64,000 nt of DNA. Origin: Oscillatoria sp. FACHB-1406 (GTDB taxonomy: Bacteria > Cyanobacteriota > Cyanobacteriia > Cyanobacteriales > Spirulinaceae). The stretch is from the NCBI RefSeq assembly GCF_014698145.1, contig NZ_JACJSM010000004.1:186001-250000 (forward strand), in the 5' to 3' direction. Shown piece by piece: positions 7,851 through 19,300 of the stretch. The translations under genes and the position numbers were made by a program. The notes under the pieces are model-generated. The model ran no database searches and was not told the DNA's origin. It was given only the letters and a program-made list of their open reading frames with translations. The first letter of the stretch is position 1. Each line of letters begins with the position of its first letter.

Positions 7851-10088
7851 ATGTCTTCTCAACAGTTTCAAGAAACCTACGAAAACATATACACCACGGG
7901 CATCAAAATTTTACAGTACCTTCAAGAAATGCGCGCGGTGCAGATGAGCTTGGGGCAGGAATCCGACGCTTCGGGTAGCATTGAAGATGACCTCACGCGC
8001 GCTTTAGGTGCGCTTCAGGAACAGCGCTATCAGGTTGCGGTGATTGCAGCGATGAAGGCGGGGAAAAGCACGTTCCTGAATGCGCTGATTGGGGCGGACG
8101 TTCTGGCGAGCGAGACTGAAGCTTGTACGGTGTGCCGTACCGATATTCGTCCGATTCCCGAGGGTGCAGCCCCGAAACTCTGGGAACACCGACAGGGACA
8201 GAGTAAACCGATTTTACTAGCACAAGGCGACGCGATCGCGATTAAAACCAAATTTTTGCAGCGCACCCACGAAATTCGCGCCACTGCTAACCAAGACGAC
8301 GCAACGCGCTTTACTCTCGAACATCCCATTGAAGCGCTCAGCGATCTTCCGGCGTTGAATGGGTTAACCTTGGTGGATACTCCCGGACCGAATGAGTGGC
8401 AGTCTGTTGATTTTAACGCGATCGCGCTCAAACAAGCCGCCCTAGAAGCCCTACGCACCTGCGATGCCATTCTTTTCATCCTCGATTACGGCTCGTTTAA
8501 AGATAATACCAATTCCGAGTTACTTCAAGATTTAATCGAACAGCGCCAAGAATTTTTAGCGCAAAACACCAGCAAAATTTATTTTTTATTGAATAAAATC
8601 GATCGCAAGACGGAAGACGACAGACCGATTGAAGATACAATTGCCGACCTGCGACAATTACTGATTAAGTTCGGCATTCCTCAACCCGTCATTTATCCTG
8701 CCAGTGCTTGGCTGGGGCTGCTTGCTAAATTGATTCAACAGGATACAGCGACTCCCAACCACATTAAAGATTTTAAACGTTTTTTCAGTGCGAAATACGC
8801 CCGCGAGAATGAAGAAGGCGACATTATTATCCCCAGTCCCAAAAAAATCGCCGATCGCGCCCTCGAAGATAGTTTAATTAAAGGCATAGAATCCTCGGTT
8901 ATTCAGAGCGTTATTGCGAATTCCGGCTGGAACTTTTTAAATGATGTTACCGCTCAACTCGAACGAGCAACCCAAGCAATTGAAGATAGTCTGAATATTC
9001 GGATTAACGGCTGGGAAATGGAACTACAACCGCTTCGCCAGCGCCTAGAAGATTACAAACAAGCCGCTCGCGTTGCTCTCTTACAAGTTAAAGGAGTTAA
9101 AACTTTAGTCGAACAACAAAAAATTAAGTTAGTGGCCCAGTTTAAAGATAAGATTTTAGATTTCGCGCGCACGGCAAAACTCACCATTGAAGAAGAAATT
9201 GACCTCTTTGTTCAATCTTGGATGGCAGAAACAGAAAATCCTGAAGCAGAACGAATCGTAGAAGATGCCAGCAACCCTTCCACTCGGTTTGATGTACCGC
9301 AACGTCTAGCGGACTCCCTCAAAAAAGTTTTTTCTGGCTTAGGCGAGCGTTCCGATAATCCTTATGAAATTCGCTGCAATAGCGAAGAAGATGTAAATTC
9401 TGTCAAAGAAGATATCAATGGTTTTTGTTCCGTTTTAATTAGCCGTTGGTGGACAAATACTCAAGATAAGCTTTCGCGAGAAGGGATGCAAATTCGCGAA
9501 GAGTTGGTTGCGGAAATTTACGAGAATATTCAGACCATTTCTAACGATCTCTCCAAGCACCTTGGCGAATCCTTAAATGTAGCGTTGAATATTAATCCGA
9601 TTCAGATGCTCAATTTTGACTTCCAGGGAATTGACGCTCAAGTTCAACATTTAACGGAAACTTATACCAAACTCAAAAAAGAGAAACGGAAAGCGTTTTG
9701 TCGCGATTATGAAGTCGATGTTCCGGTCGATGAGGAGCATTCTTACTATACCATCGATCTCAAAAAGACGATTGAAGCGATCGAATTAGAAATCGATCGC
9801 CAAACCGCCGGAAGTTTAGCGATTGTCGAACGCACCATCGAAACTCAAATTGCTGAAGATTTTCGCCACGCAGAAAAACAAATTTATAATTATATCGATC
9901 GCTTCCAACTCGAATTTGAAAACTTGCTCAAAGAACGCACCCGCAAAGAGGCAGAAGCGGATCGCGTTATTGCTGCCTTGGAGTTTCAACGAGACGAATT
10001 GCACGAATATATCGGTGAACTAGCGCAAACACGCGCATCGCTTCAGCAATGGATGCCCGCTGCACCCTCTCAACCGCAATCCCCGTAG
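7851..10088 (+). CDS. Dynamin-like large GTPase
   Basis: 745 residues. G1/P-loop AAMKAGKSTFLNALIG (K72), a threonine-rich switch I region (ETEACTVCRTDIR), G3 DTPGPNEW (176-183) and G4 NKID (248-251), as in bacterial dynamin-like proteins. After the GTPase domain come long alpha-helical stretches (~360-740), including heptad-rich KKEKRKAF and EIDRQTAGS segments, consistent with stalk and neck bundles. I see no clear transmembrane paddle, so membrane contact, if any, may be peripheral. Members act in membrane remodelling or phage-induced membrane surveillance in some bacteria; which applies here cannot be told. It has its own promoter region, divergent from the methyltransferase. Confidence 0.9.
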   Translation: MSSQQFQETYENIYTTGIKILQYLQEMRAVQMSLGQESDASGSIEDDLTRALGALQEQRYQVAVIAAMKAGKSTFLNALIGADVLASETEACTVCRTDIRPIPEGAAPKLWEHRQGQSKPILLAQGDAIAIKTKFLQRTHEIRATANQDDATRFTLEHPIEALSDLPALNGLTLVDTPGPNEWQSVDFNAIALKQAALEALRTCDAILFILDYGSFKDNTNSELLQDLIEQRQEFLAQNTSKIYFLLNKIDRKTEDDRPIEDTIADLRQLLIKFGIPQPVIYPASAWLGLLAKLIQQDTATPNHIKDFKRFFSAKYARENEEGDIIIPSPKKIADRALEDSLIKGIESSVIQSVIANSGWNFLNDVTAQLERATQAIEDSLNIRINGWEMELQPLRQRLEDYKQAARVALLQVKGVKTLVEQQKIKLVAQFKDKILDFARTAKLTIEEEIDLFVQSWMAETENPEAERIVEDASNPSTRFDVPQRLADSLKKVFSGLGERSDNPYEIRCNSEEDVNSVKEDINGFCSVLISRWWTNTQDKLSREGMQIREELVAEIYENIQTISNDLSKHLGESLNVALNINPIQMLNFDFQGIDAQVQHLTETYTKLKKEKRKAFCRDYEVDVPVDEEHSYYTIDLKKTIEAIELEIDRQTAGSLAIVERTIETQIAEDFRHAEKQIYNYIDRFQLEFENLLKERTRKEAEADRVIAALEFQRDELHEYIGELAQTRASLQQWMPAAPSQPQSP

Positions 10089-10366
10089 ATATAACTGTAT
10101 CAGTACGATTTTTATTACAAACAGACTGCGTATAAATCGACTTTTGCGGGTATAAAATTTTTGACCCCAACTTTAGTGTAAACGACGAGAATGTAAAGAT
10201 CGCTACCGAACATAGATTTCTTCTTTTGAAGATTATGACTCAGAGCGGTACTTTATCGAAACTTTATAAAGTCTTGATAATCGCGTATTTTTTCGGATGA
10301 CAAAAGAGTCACGAATTTACACAATGAAGTAAAGTATGGAGTGCGCCGAGGAGGAAAAGTTGATTT

Positions 10367-11137
10367 ATGAAGGAAGTCTTGGCACTGATTCGGAAGAAGA
10401 AAGAAGAATTTGAGAAGCTAGCACTTTTTGCATTCATGCAAGACACGAGTATTGCACCGCTTGAAAGAATTTCTTGGGCCCCTTGTCTTGCGCCCTTCGC
10501 GATGTGCGTTAAAGATCTCAATAATTATGTTTTACGCAAAGAACCTGCTGATAGTCTCCTCCAAGAAATGATTAATATTCATACTTATGAGGAATGTACG
10601 CATTGGGCTTGGTATCTTGCAGACTTAGAAAAGCTCGGGGTTAATTTATCTCTTCCTTTTACAGAAACCTTACGGTTTTTATGGGGGAATGAAACCCAAA
10701 GAACTCGTCAATTGTGTTACGATCTTGCCGCAATATGTCACTTTAACGATGACCCCGTTCTCAAGTTGACGGTCATCGAATGTATGGAAACTACGGGACG
10801 AGTAACGCTTATTTCGATGTTGCCCGTCTGTCGAGAGTTAGAAGGAATAACGCGCAAGCGCTTGAGTTATTTTGGCGAAGCCCATTTAAAGGTAGAACTC
10901 GGACATATTCGAGGCAGTTTGAAAAATGACTGCATTGAAAAATTTTTAGAGGCGATCGAGTTAAACAAAGAGCAAGAAAAAACGGCTTGTCAGATTGTTG
11001 AAAAAGTTTTTGCAAGTTTCTCGGCATTGATCGACGAACAGATGGAGTACGTTCAACGCCATACGGGTCAATATTTTTTTTCAACAATAGGCTGGGAACC
11101 TAAAAAAGGGCTAAGAAGTTGTGCAAGCATGAATTAA
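10367..11137 (+). CDS. Haem-oxygenase-like fold protein, possible di-iron or cofactor-binding enzyme
   Basis: 256 residues, mainly helical. It opens MKEVLALIRKKKEEFEKL and has clusters of possible metal ligands: IHTYEECTHWAWYL (H/E/H) and YFGEAHLKVELGH (E/H/E/H). This pattern resembles haem-oxygenase-like proteins of the iron-containing redox enzyme group found in many cyanobacteria as hypothetical proteins. I cannot assign a substrate. The gene is isolated, with 278 bases upstream and 157 downstream. The fold assignment is inference from motif spacing and recall of related sequences; the coding call itself is strong because the frame is long and codon use matches neighbours. Confidence 0.72.
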   Translation: MKEVLALIRKKKEEFEKLALFAFMQDTSIAPLERISWAPCLAPFAMCVKDLNNYVLRKEPADSLLQEMINIHTYEECTHWAWYLADLEKLGVNLSLPFTETLRFLWGNETQRTRQLCYDLAAICHFNDDPVLKLTVIECMETTGRVTLISMLPVCRELEGITRKRLSYFGEAHLKVELGHIRGSLKNDCIEKFLEAIELNKEQEKTACQIVEKVFASFSALIDEQMEYVQRHTGQYFFSTIGWEPKKGLRSCASMN

Positions 11138-11294
11138 GGCTGAACCTCAGTACAGATTTTGACCTTAAAACTAGCGGTAGGTTCGCTCAAAGAGTTAAGA
11201 TATTCGAGATTGATTCGATCGCGACTCGATAACTTCACAGTTATTCAGAGACAAGTTACGGCTTTTCTCGGGCAATTCCAGCGGTAGAAAGGGA

Positions 11295-12170
11295 ATGCTA
11301 TACCACGATTTCACAACCCAAGAAGAACTCGATTATCAATACGACCCCACAGCCTCGGGTATCGATTTGTCCGTCCATCTCAATTGGTACATCACTCGCA
11401 GTGCAGAAACCCGCAAGGAACTTTCCCATCACCTTCAAGTTCCTTACGGGCCAACGCGAGCGGAATATTTAGATATTTTTCCGGCAGCCGAAGCGAATGC
11501 GCCCATTCTTGTTTTTATTCACGGCGGTTATTGGGTCATGAATGACACTCAGCCGTTTAGTTTTGTGGCGCGCGGACCGGTTAGTGCGGGCATCACTACA
11601 ATTGTGCTTAATTATGCGCTGTGTCCGAAAGTAACGCTGGATGAAATCGTGCGGCAAACTCGGGCGGCGGTTGCGTGGATTTACCGAAATGCGGACAGTT
11701 TCGGTGGAGATCGCGATCGCATTTACATTTCGGGACATTCCGCTGGCGGTCACTTAACAGCAATGGCGATGGCAACCGACTGGGAAAACGACTACAACCT
11801 GCCCCAAGATATTATTAAAGGCGGCTGCGCGGTTAGCGGTCTATTCGATTTAATGCCATTCCCTTACACTTGGCTGCAACCGAAACTCCAACTTACCTGG
11901 GGCGAGGTACTGCGCAATAGTCCGATTCGCCACATCCCCGAACGCGCCGGTTCCCTGATTATTACCTACGGCGGCGATGAAACGCCTGAATTTGCCCGTC
12001 AGTCGCAAGATTTTCTGAGGGCTTGGCGAAAAAAAGGACTTAAGGGCGAGTATCTCCCGCAACCGGGAAAAAATCACTTTAGCGCGATTGAGGGATTTAT
12101 TGATGTTAATAACCCCCTAGGTGCGGCAATCCTGAAGCAGATACAGACTTCGACGAACTGCGAGAGTTGA
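11295..12170 (+). CDS. Alpha/beta hydrolase, esterase/arylformamidase-like
   Basis: 291 residues. Oxyanion motif HGGYW (76-80) and nucleophile elbow GHSAGGH with S149 match the kynurenine formamidase/BD-FAE branch of the hormone-sensitive-lipase-like hydrolases. The acid is probably in YGGDETPEF and the catalytic His in GKNHFSAIEGF near the C-terminus. Hydrolysis of a small ester or an N-formyl amide is likely; whether it is a true kynurenine formamidase cannot be told without other tryptophan-catabolic genes, and none are nearby. The LRV-repeat gene starts 13 bases downstream, so the two probably form an operon. Confidence 0.88.
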   Translation: MLYHDFTTQEELDYQYDPTASGIDLSVHLNWYITRSAETRKELSHHLQVPYGPTRAEYLDIFPAAEANAPILVFIHGGYWVMNDTQPFSFVARGPVSAGITTIVLNYALCPKVTLDEIVRQTRAAVAWIYRNADSFGGDRDRIYISGHSAGGHLTAMAMATDWENDYNLPQDIIKGGCAVSGLFDLMPFPYTWLQPKLQLTWGEVLRNSPIRHIPERAGSLIITYGGDETPEFARQSQDFLRAWRKKGLKGEYLPQPGKNHFSAIEGFIDVNNPLGAAILKQIQTSTNCES

Positions 12171-12183
12171 TACAGATTGCTTT

Positions 12184-13497
12184 ATGCTCGATTTTCCCGA
12201 TGAACTTTCCGAACTCGAACCCGAGGCAAAAAGCGAAAGCACGACTGCCGAACGCCTGGTAGAACTGGCACGTCGAAGCCAAGAACTGGCGCGCATCGTA
12301 GCTCAAAATCCTTACGCGCCGACTCACCTTCTTAAGGAATTGGGCTATAGTCACGATGTTTTGACGCGGCAAGCGGTTGTTGCTAATCCGAACGCGCCAA
12401 CCGATATTTTATTGAATGTTGGTGGGGAGTTTCCCCAACAGTTGCTCGATAATCCGGTTTTTGGACTGCTATGGCTGGAAAACCCCGATTTAGTTGCAGC
12501 AATGCCTCAACGCACTTTATCCCGGCTGCTGGAATCTCTGCGCGGACAGCAGGAATTATTGGAGATTGTAGCGAATCATAGCTCGCGCTCGATTCGCTAT
12601 CATGCCTATCGAGTATTACGGAAACCGAATTGCGCGATCGCTTGCTTGGAACGTTTGGCTGGCAGCGAGGATGGCGAAGTGCGCAGCGCGATCGCGGATA
12701 ATCCTCAAACGCCCTTGTCTATTTTAGAACGATTGGCAGACGATCCTGATGATAACGTGCGCCGCAGTATTTCGAGAAATTCCAACACGCCGGTTTCTTG
12801 GTTAATTAAGTTCGCCAACGATCGCAGCGATGACGTGCGCGCGAATACTGCCCGCAATCCGCGAACGCCGGCCTCGGTATTGGAACAATTATCGCGCGAT
12901 CGCGTGCAATCCGTTCGCTACGTTGTCGCCCGCCACCCCCAAACACCCCTCTCGGTGCTAGAAACTTTGGCAGCGGAACCCGATGTCAATATGCGGTGTG
13001 CGGTGACTCAAAATCCCAATCTTCCTGTCGGGGTGTTAGAAAAATTGGCACAATGTTCGGAAACGAGCATAAAACGGGCGATAGCCAGTCACCCGAAAGC
13101 CCCGATAGTGCTGGTTCGAGGATTGCTGTATGAGGGGGCAAAATGGTTTCGCGGCGATGTAGCACGCGATTCTCAGTCTGTTGAAATTTTGGAGCGATTA
13201 GCGCGCGATTGGGAACCTTGGGTGCGTCAGGGCGTGGCGGAGAACCGTCACACGCCTACTATCTTGCTGGAGAAGTTGTCAAAGGATGAGACGATGGAGG
13301 TGCGGCTCAAGATTGCCCAGCATCCCAATACCCCAGCAACCGTGTTAGCTTGTTTAGCCAGCGATCGCTATTTGAAAGTGCGGACGGAGGTTGCTAAGAA
13401 TGTTAACACTGAAATTGAAGTCTTAAAAGGGTTAGCGCGCGATCGCATCGCCCCCGTTCGTCAAGCCGCCCAAATAAGGCTGCAATCGTTTTTGTAA
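12184..13497 (+). CDS. Leucine-rich-repeat-variant (LRV) / HEAT-like repeat protein
   Basis: 437 residues made of about thirteen ~24-residue repeats of the type NPxTPxxVLExLAxDxxxxVRxxVA, for example NPQTPLSILERLADDPDDNVR and NPRTPASVLEQLSRDRVQSVR. This is the LRV pattern, a right-handed helical solenoid first known from an Azotobacter nif-associated protein. There is no signal peptide or catalytic motif; probable protein-protein scaffold. It starts 13 bases after the hydrolase stop. Its own stop codon coincides with the first unit of a long heptamer array. Confidence 0.88.
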   Translation: MLDFPDELSELEPEAKSESTTAERLVELARRSQELARIVAQNPYAPTHLLKELGYSHDVLTRQAVVANPNAPTDILLNVGGEFPQQLLDNPVFGLLWLENPDLVAAMPQRTLSRLLESLRGQQELLEIVANHSSRSIRYHAYRVLRKPNCAIACLERLAGSEDGEVRSAIADNPQTPLSILERLADDPDDNVRRSISRNSNTPVSWLIKFANDRSDDVRANTARNPRTPASVLEQLSRDRVQSVRYVVARHPQTPLSVLETLAAEPDVNMRCAVTQNPNLPVGVLEKLAQCSETSIKRAIASHPKAPIVLVRGLLYEGAKWFRGDVARDSQSVEILERLARDWEPWVRQGVAENRHTPTILLEKLSKDETMEVRLKIAQHPNTPATVLACLASDRYLKVRTEVAKNVNTEIEVLKGLARDRIAPVRQAAQIRLQSFL

Positions 13498-13604
13498 TTC
13501 GTAGTTCGTAGTTCGTAGTTCGTAATTCGTAATTCGTAATTCGTAATTCGTAATTCGTAATTCGTAATTCGTAATTCGTAATTCGTAATTCGTAATTCGT
13601 AACT
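13493..13604. repeat. Heptanucleotide array (unit AATTCGT/AGTTCGT), about 16 copies
   Basis: Period is exactly 7 bases. It begins in the LRV stop codon and extends toward the tocopherol cyclase 3' end, where TTATGAA-type units continue to about 13640. On the minus strand the array is open and would encode an NYELRIT repeat; I regard that ORF as spurious. It matches the short tandemly repeated repetitive (STRR) class known from cyanobacteria. Confidence 0.92.
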
Positions 13605-13627
13605 CACCCTTCATAATTCATAACTCA

Positions 13628-14734
<1,107 letters not shown>

Positions 14735-14956
14735 TCAGCCGTCAGCAACTAGATTTGTAGGGGTGGGTGTACCCAAAACCTTTGTTATTCTAACCAACGA
14801 AGATCTAAAAAACCGTCCCCCCAAAGTTTAGGTTATTTCGCCAGCATCCTTAAGCCGGGGGAAGGTCGGAAACGAGGGGCATGAAATACGTGCATTTGAC
14901 ATTTGCAATTTTTTTCCTAAAATTTAATTGAGTCTAAGTCCCTATTCGAGGTCGCG

Positions 14957-15793
14957 ATGGTTTTCATTTCCCCAACATCAATCGCGCAGGAAGCTCCCCC
15001 ACGTCCGCCCAAAGAAACCCTGCCAACGATGTACGATCTTCCCAGCGAAAATCCGGAGAAACCTGGTTTGCCTGACGAATTTCACGCCCTTCAATCCCAA
15101 CTTTTAAGCCGCACGCTGCAACTGCCGAATTACTCTCCAGAAAATTGCTTTGCTGCTTTAGACCTCAATCTTTACTACACAGTCAAACATCCTCTCTGGT
15201 ATAAGCGTCCTGATTGGTTTCTAGCAATTAATGTACCGCGTCTTTATGAAGGAACAGAACTTCGACGCAACTATGTTATTTGGCAGGAAGAACACAACCC
15301 TTATGTCATTGTAGAATTGTTATCGCCGGGAACTTCTAGGGAAGATTTAGGAAGATTTTATCGCGAAGAAGAAAAGGAGTTAGAAGAAGCCCAGCTAGCT
15401 TCTGAAAAACCAGGAAAACTTGAAGTCTACGAAAAATATTTACGGGTTCCGCATTACTTCGTATACAGCCGCTATACCCAACAGTTGCGATATTTTAAAT
15501 TAGAAGGAGGACTCTACCGAGAACAAACTTTTCAATCCGAAAAGCCTAAAATTTGGCTGGAAGATTTAGAAATTGGTTTGGGAATTTGGGAAGGTGTATT
15601 TGAAGGAATCCCCAATTTTTGGCTGCGCTGGTGCGATGCGGAAGGAAACTGGTTGCTGACGGATACCGAGCAAGCGCAGTTAAAATTGCGTCAAGCGGCT
15701 AGAAATCTGTTAGCAACAGGCATGGGTACGAGCCAAATCGCCGAAATTTTGGGAATCTCAGTAGAGGAAGTAGAGGAAAGTGCTTATCCCTAA
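14957..15793 (+). CDS. Uma2-family (DUF820) PD-(D/E)XK nuclease-like protein
   Basis: 278 residues. The fold signature PNYSPENCFAALDLNLYY, then KRPDWFLAI, YVIVELLSPGTSREDLG and YEKYLRVPHYFVYSR is that of the DUF820/Uma2 family, greatly expanded in cyanobacteria and related to restriction-type nucleases. The acidic residues in RPDW and VELLSP and the later Lys/Tyr are the presumed active-site positions. The C-terminal tail (~235-275) ends in GMGTSQIAEILGISVEEVEE, which resembles a helix-turn-helix-like appendix common in this family. Function in vivo is not established. Convergent with the small unknown gene downstream, which ends 14 bases away. Confidence 0.88.
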   Translation: MVFISPTSIAQEAPPRPPKETLPTMYDLPSENPEKPGLPDEFHALQSQLLSRTLQLPNYSPENCFAALDLNLYYTVKHPLWYKRPDWFLAINVPRLYEGTELRRNYVIWQEEHNPYVIVELLSPGTSREDLGRFYREEEKELEEAQLASEKPGKLEVYEKYLRVPHYFVYSRYTQQLRYFKLEGGLYREQTFQSEKPKIWLEDLEIGLGIWEGVFEGIPNFWLRWCDAEGNWLLTDTEQAQLKLRQAARNLLATGMGTSQIAEILGISVEEVEESAYP

Positions 15794-15807
15794 TCTTCAA
15801 TCTACGT

Positions 15808-16278
15808 CTAACATCTTAAAACCATTGAAAGAAATCGTACAATTTCTCGGGTAATATCAGTTTTAATAACTTCAACTTCAGACTCATTACTCTGAGATTC
15901 CTGTAATCTTATAGACAAGCGCTCTAAATCAAGTAAAACTTTTTGGACTTGTATTTTTATGTATAAAACTCGTTCTAATTTTATATCTCCATCCAAATCT
16001 TGAGTCATTAATTTCATCAATATGTCTCCAATTACTTTAAATTTTTCGTCTATTTCTTTTTCAGACAAAAATGCTCCACTTCTTCGCTTCCCTGATGATT
16101 TAAATAAATTTTCTCCACTTTCTGTTTCCTCTCCTGGTACTCGCAAGGGAACGTTTTCACCAATTGGTGGAGACGTAGTTTCTTCAACTTTAGATAAATT
16201 AAAGAGTTCAGCAAATACATCAACTAGTTGTTTAGTGTCTTCACAATACTTATTTCCGCAATCTGTGTGTATACCCAT
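15808..16278 (-). CDS. Small unknown protein, likely partner of the caspase-STAND gene
   Basis: About 156 residues from the ATG at 16278, chosen because AAGGAGGA lies just upstream; a longer frame begins at 16320. Not recognised. It has an N-terminal Cys pair (CGNKYC), a middle Pro/Gly/Ser-rich linker, then two or three amphipathic helices (FKVIGDILMKLM, KIQVQKVLLDLERLSIRL, TREIVRFLSMVLRC). The gene starts 32 bases after the stop of the caspase-STAND-WD40 gene on the same strand, so it is very probably co-transcribed. Its base composition is AT-rich, like the WD40-coding part of that gene and unlike the neighbours. Confidence 0.72.
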   Translation of the reverse strand: MGIHTDCGNKYCEDTKQLVDVFAELFNLSKVEETTSPPIGENVPLRVPGEETESGENLFKSSGKRRSGAFLSEKEIDEKFKVIGDILMKLMTQDLDGDIKLERVLYIKIQVQKVLLDLERLSIRLQESQSNESEVEVIKTDITREIVRFLSMVLRC

Positions 16279-16310
16279 ATGGCTCCTCCTTAACTTCATT
16301 GGTAAATAAA

Positions 16311-19300
16311 TTATTGGCACAAACTTCTGATTTCTAAAGACAGGTTTTTCTCATTTGTTTTTAAGTAACCTTTTAGCTTATCGCAAGCCCCGAACAGTAA
16401 ATTCGATGAATCCAGTTTAACATAATTTCTTTTACTATATTTAAAATCCCAAATTCTAATTGATTTGTCATGTCCTCCAGACGCTAAAATTCCGCTATTG
16501 TTAAAGCTTATGCTGACGACAGATCCTTGATGTTTCTTCAGTTCAGAAAAAGGATTATTGTTTGTAGCTTGAGATGGAACATGATTGTTTAGGATTCGAG
16601 AAGTTTGCCATACTTTAACAGTTCCATCCTCTTTGGCTACACCAATAAAATTACCATCTGGGCTAAACTGAGTATCATATGCTGCTCCTCCTTTATTGTC
16701 TGCTATTGCACCAATCTTATTGCCGTTTCTATCCCAGAGTTTTACAGTTCCTTCCAGGTCGCCACTAACAATTAGTTTTCCATCTAAGCGGAACCTTACT
16801 GACATAATTTTACTGCTATTTTTTCCTATACACTTGTTAACTTTTATGCCTGGTTTTGTCCTCAAATCCCAAATTTCTAAGTCGCAACCTTGATAACTAT
16901 TGGCAACTAATTTAGCTGAATTTAGAGGATCAAAATCAATTCCATAGATTGAGGGTTTACTGGTTGTTACTTTTTCTCGCTGGGTATTTATTTCATTGAG
17001 TAATATTTTTTTGTTTATATCCCAAACTCTAATGTATCCATCTTGGCTACTCGCTGCTATTTTACCATCTTCACTAAAACTGATGTCATAAATCGCTCCG
17101 TAGTTGTTCGTCGGAGGCTGCCAATATAATTTACCTGAAACAGTCCAAATATTAAGAGTTCCATTCTCACCGCCAGAAGCAACGAAACGACTATCAGGAC
17201 TAAAGCGCATCCTTGAAATGTCTTTTTGAAATCTCTTCGGTAATTCATGAGGGATAAATATATTTTTGTCAAGGAACCAAAAAATAATTCTTCCTCCAGT
17301 GTCAGCAGAAGCTAATATTTTTCCATTTGGACTAAACTCGACAGTAATAATTCTTTCTTTATGTGCATCTAAACGATTGCGTTCTTGAACTCGCTCAATT
17401 ATAGTAGCGATTTGATTCAAGGTTTCCTGACTTTTTATTTCTAGACGTATTAATTCTTTGAGAGCTTTAATACTAGCGATTAAAGCATCAAGTTGGTTGT
17501 CTTGACTCAATAATGTTTGAGCATTACCAAGCAAAGCACCGACAGCGACTTTTTCACGCTCATTTTTAGCTCCATTGAAATATTGTGCTGTAATTCCAAG
17601 TCCTAAAGCCACTGTTGCTAAAATTCCTGCTGCCGCCGCAAATCGCGTGCGTTGTCTCTGTACTTTTACTCTAGTTTCTGCTTCTTGTCTGCGCTCTCGT
17701 TCTGCCTCGGTTGCTTTTTCAGCTTCTAACTTTTGTTCGAGTTCTGCCAAGGCGCGGGCTTCGGCTTCTTTTGCTCGTTCTGACTCAGCTTTCGCTGCCT
17801 TTTCCGCTTCTAGCTTTAATTTTCGCTCGGCTTCTGCATTCGCTTCGGCTGCTTCGCGCAATCTCCGTTCGTTGTCGAACTTTTCTTGCACTTCACGATC
17901 GCGCCGCTTTACACTCTCCTCAATAAACTCCTTCTCTTCCGCCGACAACCGCACCCCTTTCTGTCCCTGCAACGCCTCCGCATCGCTCAACCACAGCCCA
18001 CTTAACAGCGCCTCCTCCGACTTCCCAGCGTTGCACCAAGTCGCAAAATACCCCTCAAATCGACGCTTGCGCCGCAAATTGTCCCGATTTTCTGCTATCC
18101 AATCCCGCAGCATCCCCCAGTTTGACAGTAGCGCTTCGTGCGTCACTTCCACGTAAGATTCGTAATGATCCTCGCTGACTTTATGCAGCGTCATCGCCAC
18201 TAACCGACTCTGCACTAAACTATCTAAGACGCGCTCGAACTGTTCGGGGGAATCCGCTTCTGCGGCTAAACTTTCCTTAGTAACGCGGCGACGAGTTACC
18301 GTATCGCCTTCCCCCAATTCCACCAATTCCAAACAGAGGCGGCGCAGTAAATCCCGCTCCCGCTCCTCCGGAAAGCTGCTATAAATTAAATCTGCCTTCT
18401 TATCCAGCGCGCCCCCAACGCCGCCAATTTGGTTGTATTCCTCCCAAGTCAGCACCGCTGTTTCCGAGGTTACTTCCTCAATTGCGACACGCCACAACTC
18501 TTGCAGGGCGTATTGCAGCAAGGGTAACGCTGCCGGTTGCGCTGCGACTTCCCGCACCATCCGTTCGACTAATCCACCTTGAAAGCTGACTCCGTGCAGT
18601 TTTGCCGGTTCCGCGATCGCGCGATACAATTCCTCAGTGGTTAATGGTTCCACCATATACGTCGTCGGTTGCGTTTCGTTTGCTAACGCCGCAATTTCCG
18701 GGTATTCTGCACAGCGATCGAGAAAATCGCCGCGAATCGCCATAATCACCTGTCCTTGGCGTTCTAAATTTTTAACAACTTCCGCAACGAGGTGAAAAAA
18801 GGATTTACGCAGTTCGTCATCCTTACAAAGGGTAAATACTTCTTCAAATTGGTCGATAAAGAGGATAAACGGTCGATTTTGACTGTGGAGCGAAGTCAGG
18901 CGATCGATGAGAACTTGAGGGGGATTGTACCCTGGAGTCAGAGAATCAAGAGTATACTGTTTCTCCAGCGTCGGTAATAATCCCGCTTTAACCAGCGAAG
19001 ACTTTCCCGCGCCCGACGCGCCAATAATGCAGAGAAAACGCCCTTGACGCAGGCGCATCTGTAAATCCTGAATCGCTTTTTCTCGTCCGAAGAAATAGCT
19101 CGATTTTTCCCGATTAAAAGCATCCAAACCCACATAGGGATTATCGCGATTCACCCGTACTTCCGATTCTACAGCCCGCTGTGGCTCGTAAGAAACAACA
19201 GCGATCGAATTGCCATAGCCCATATAAATGGGTTGCTGTCCGGAGCGCCTTAACTGGCTTTCGATCTTATCGATCAAATTCAGACTATTAATCGTGCCAT

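Noticed and set aside
13432..13614. 60-residue minus-strand ORF with an ELRITNY repeat, and a similar one at 28762-28998
   Set aside because: Both are translations of the heptamer arrays (7 bases times 3 gives a 7-residue repeat). They overlap real genes and have no ribosome site.
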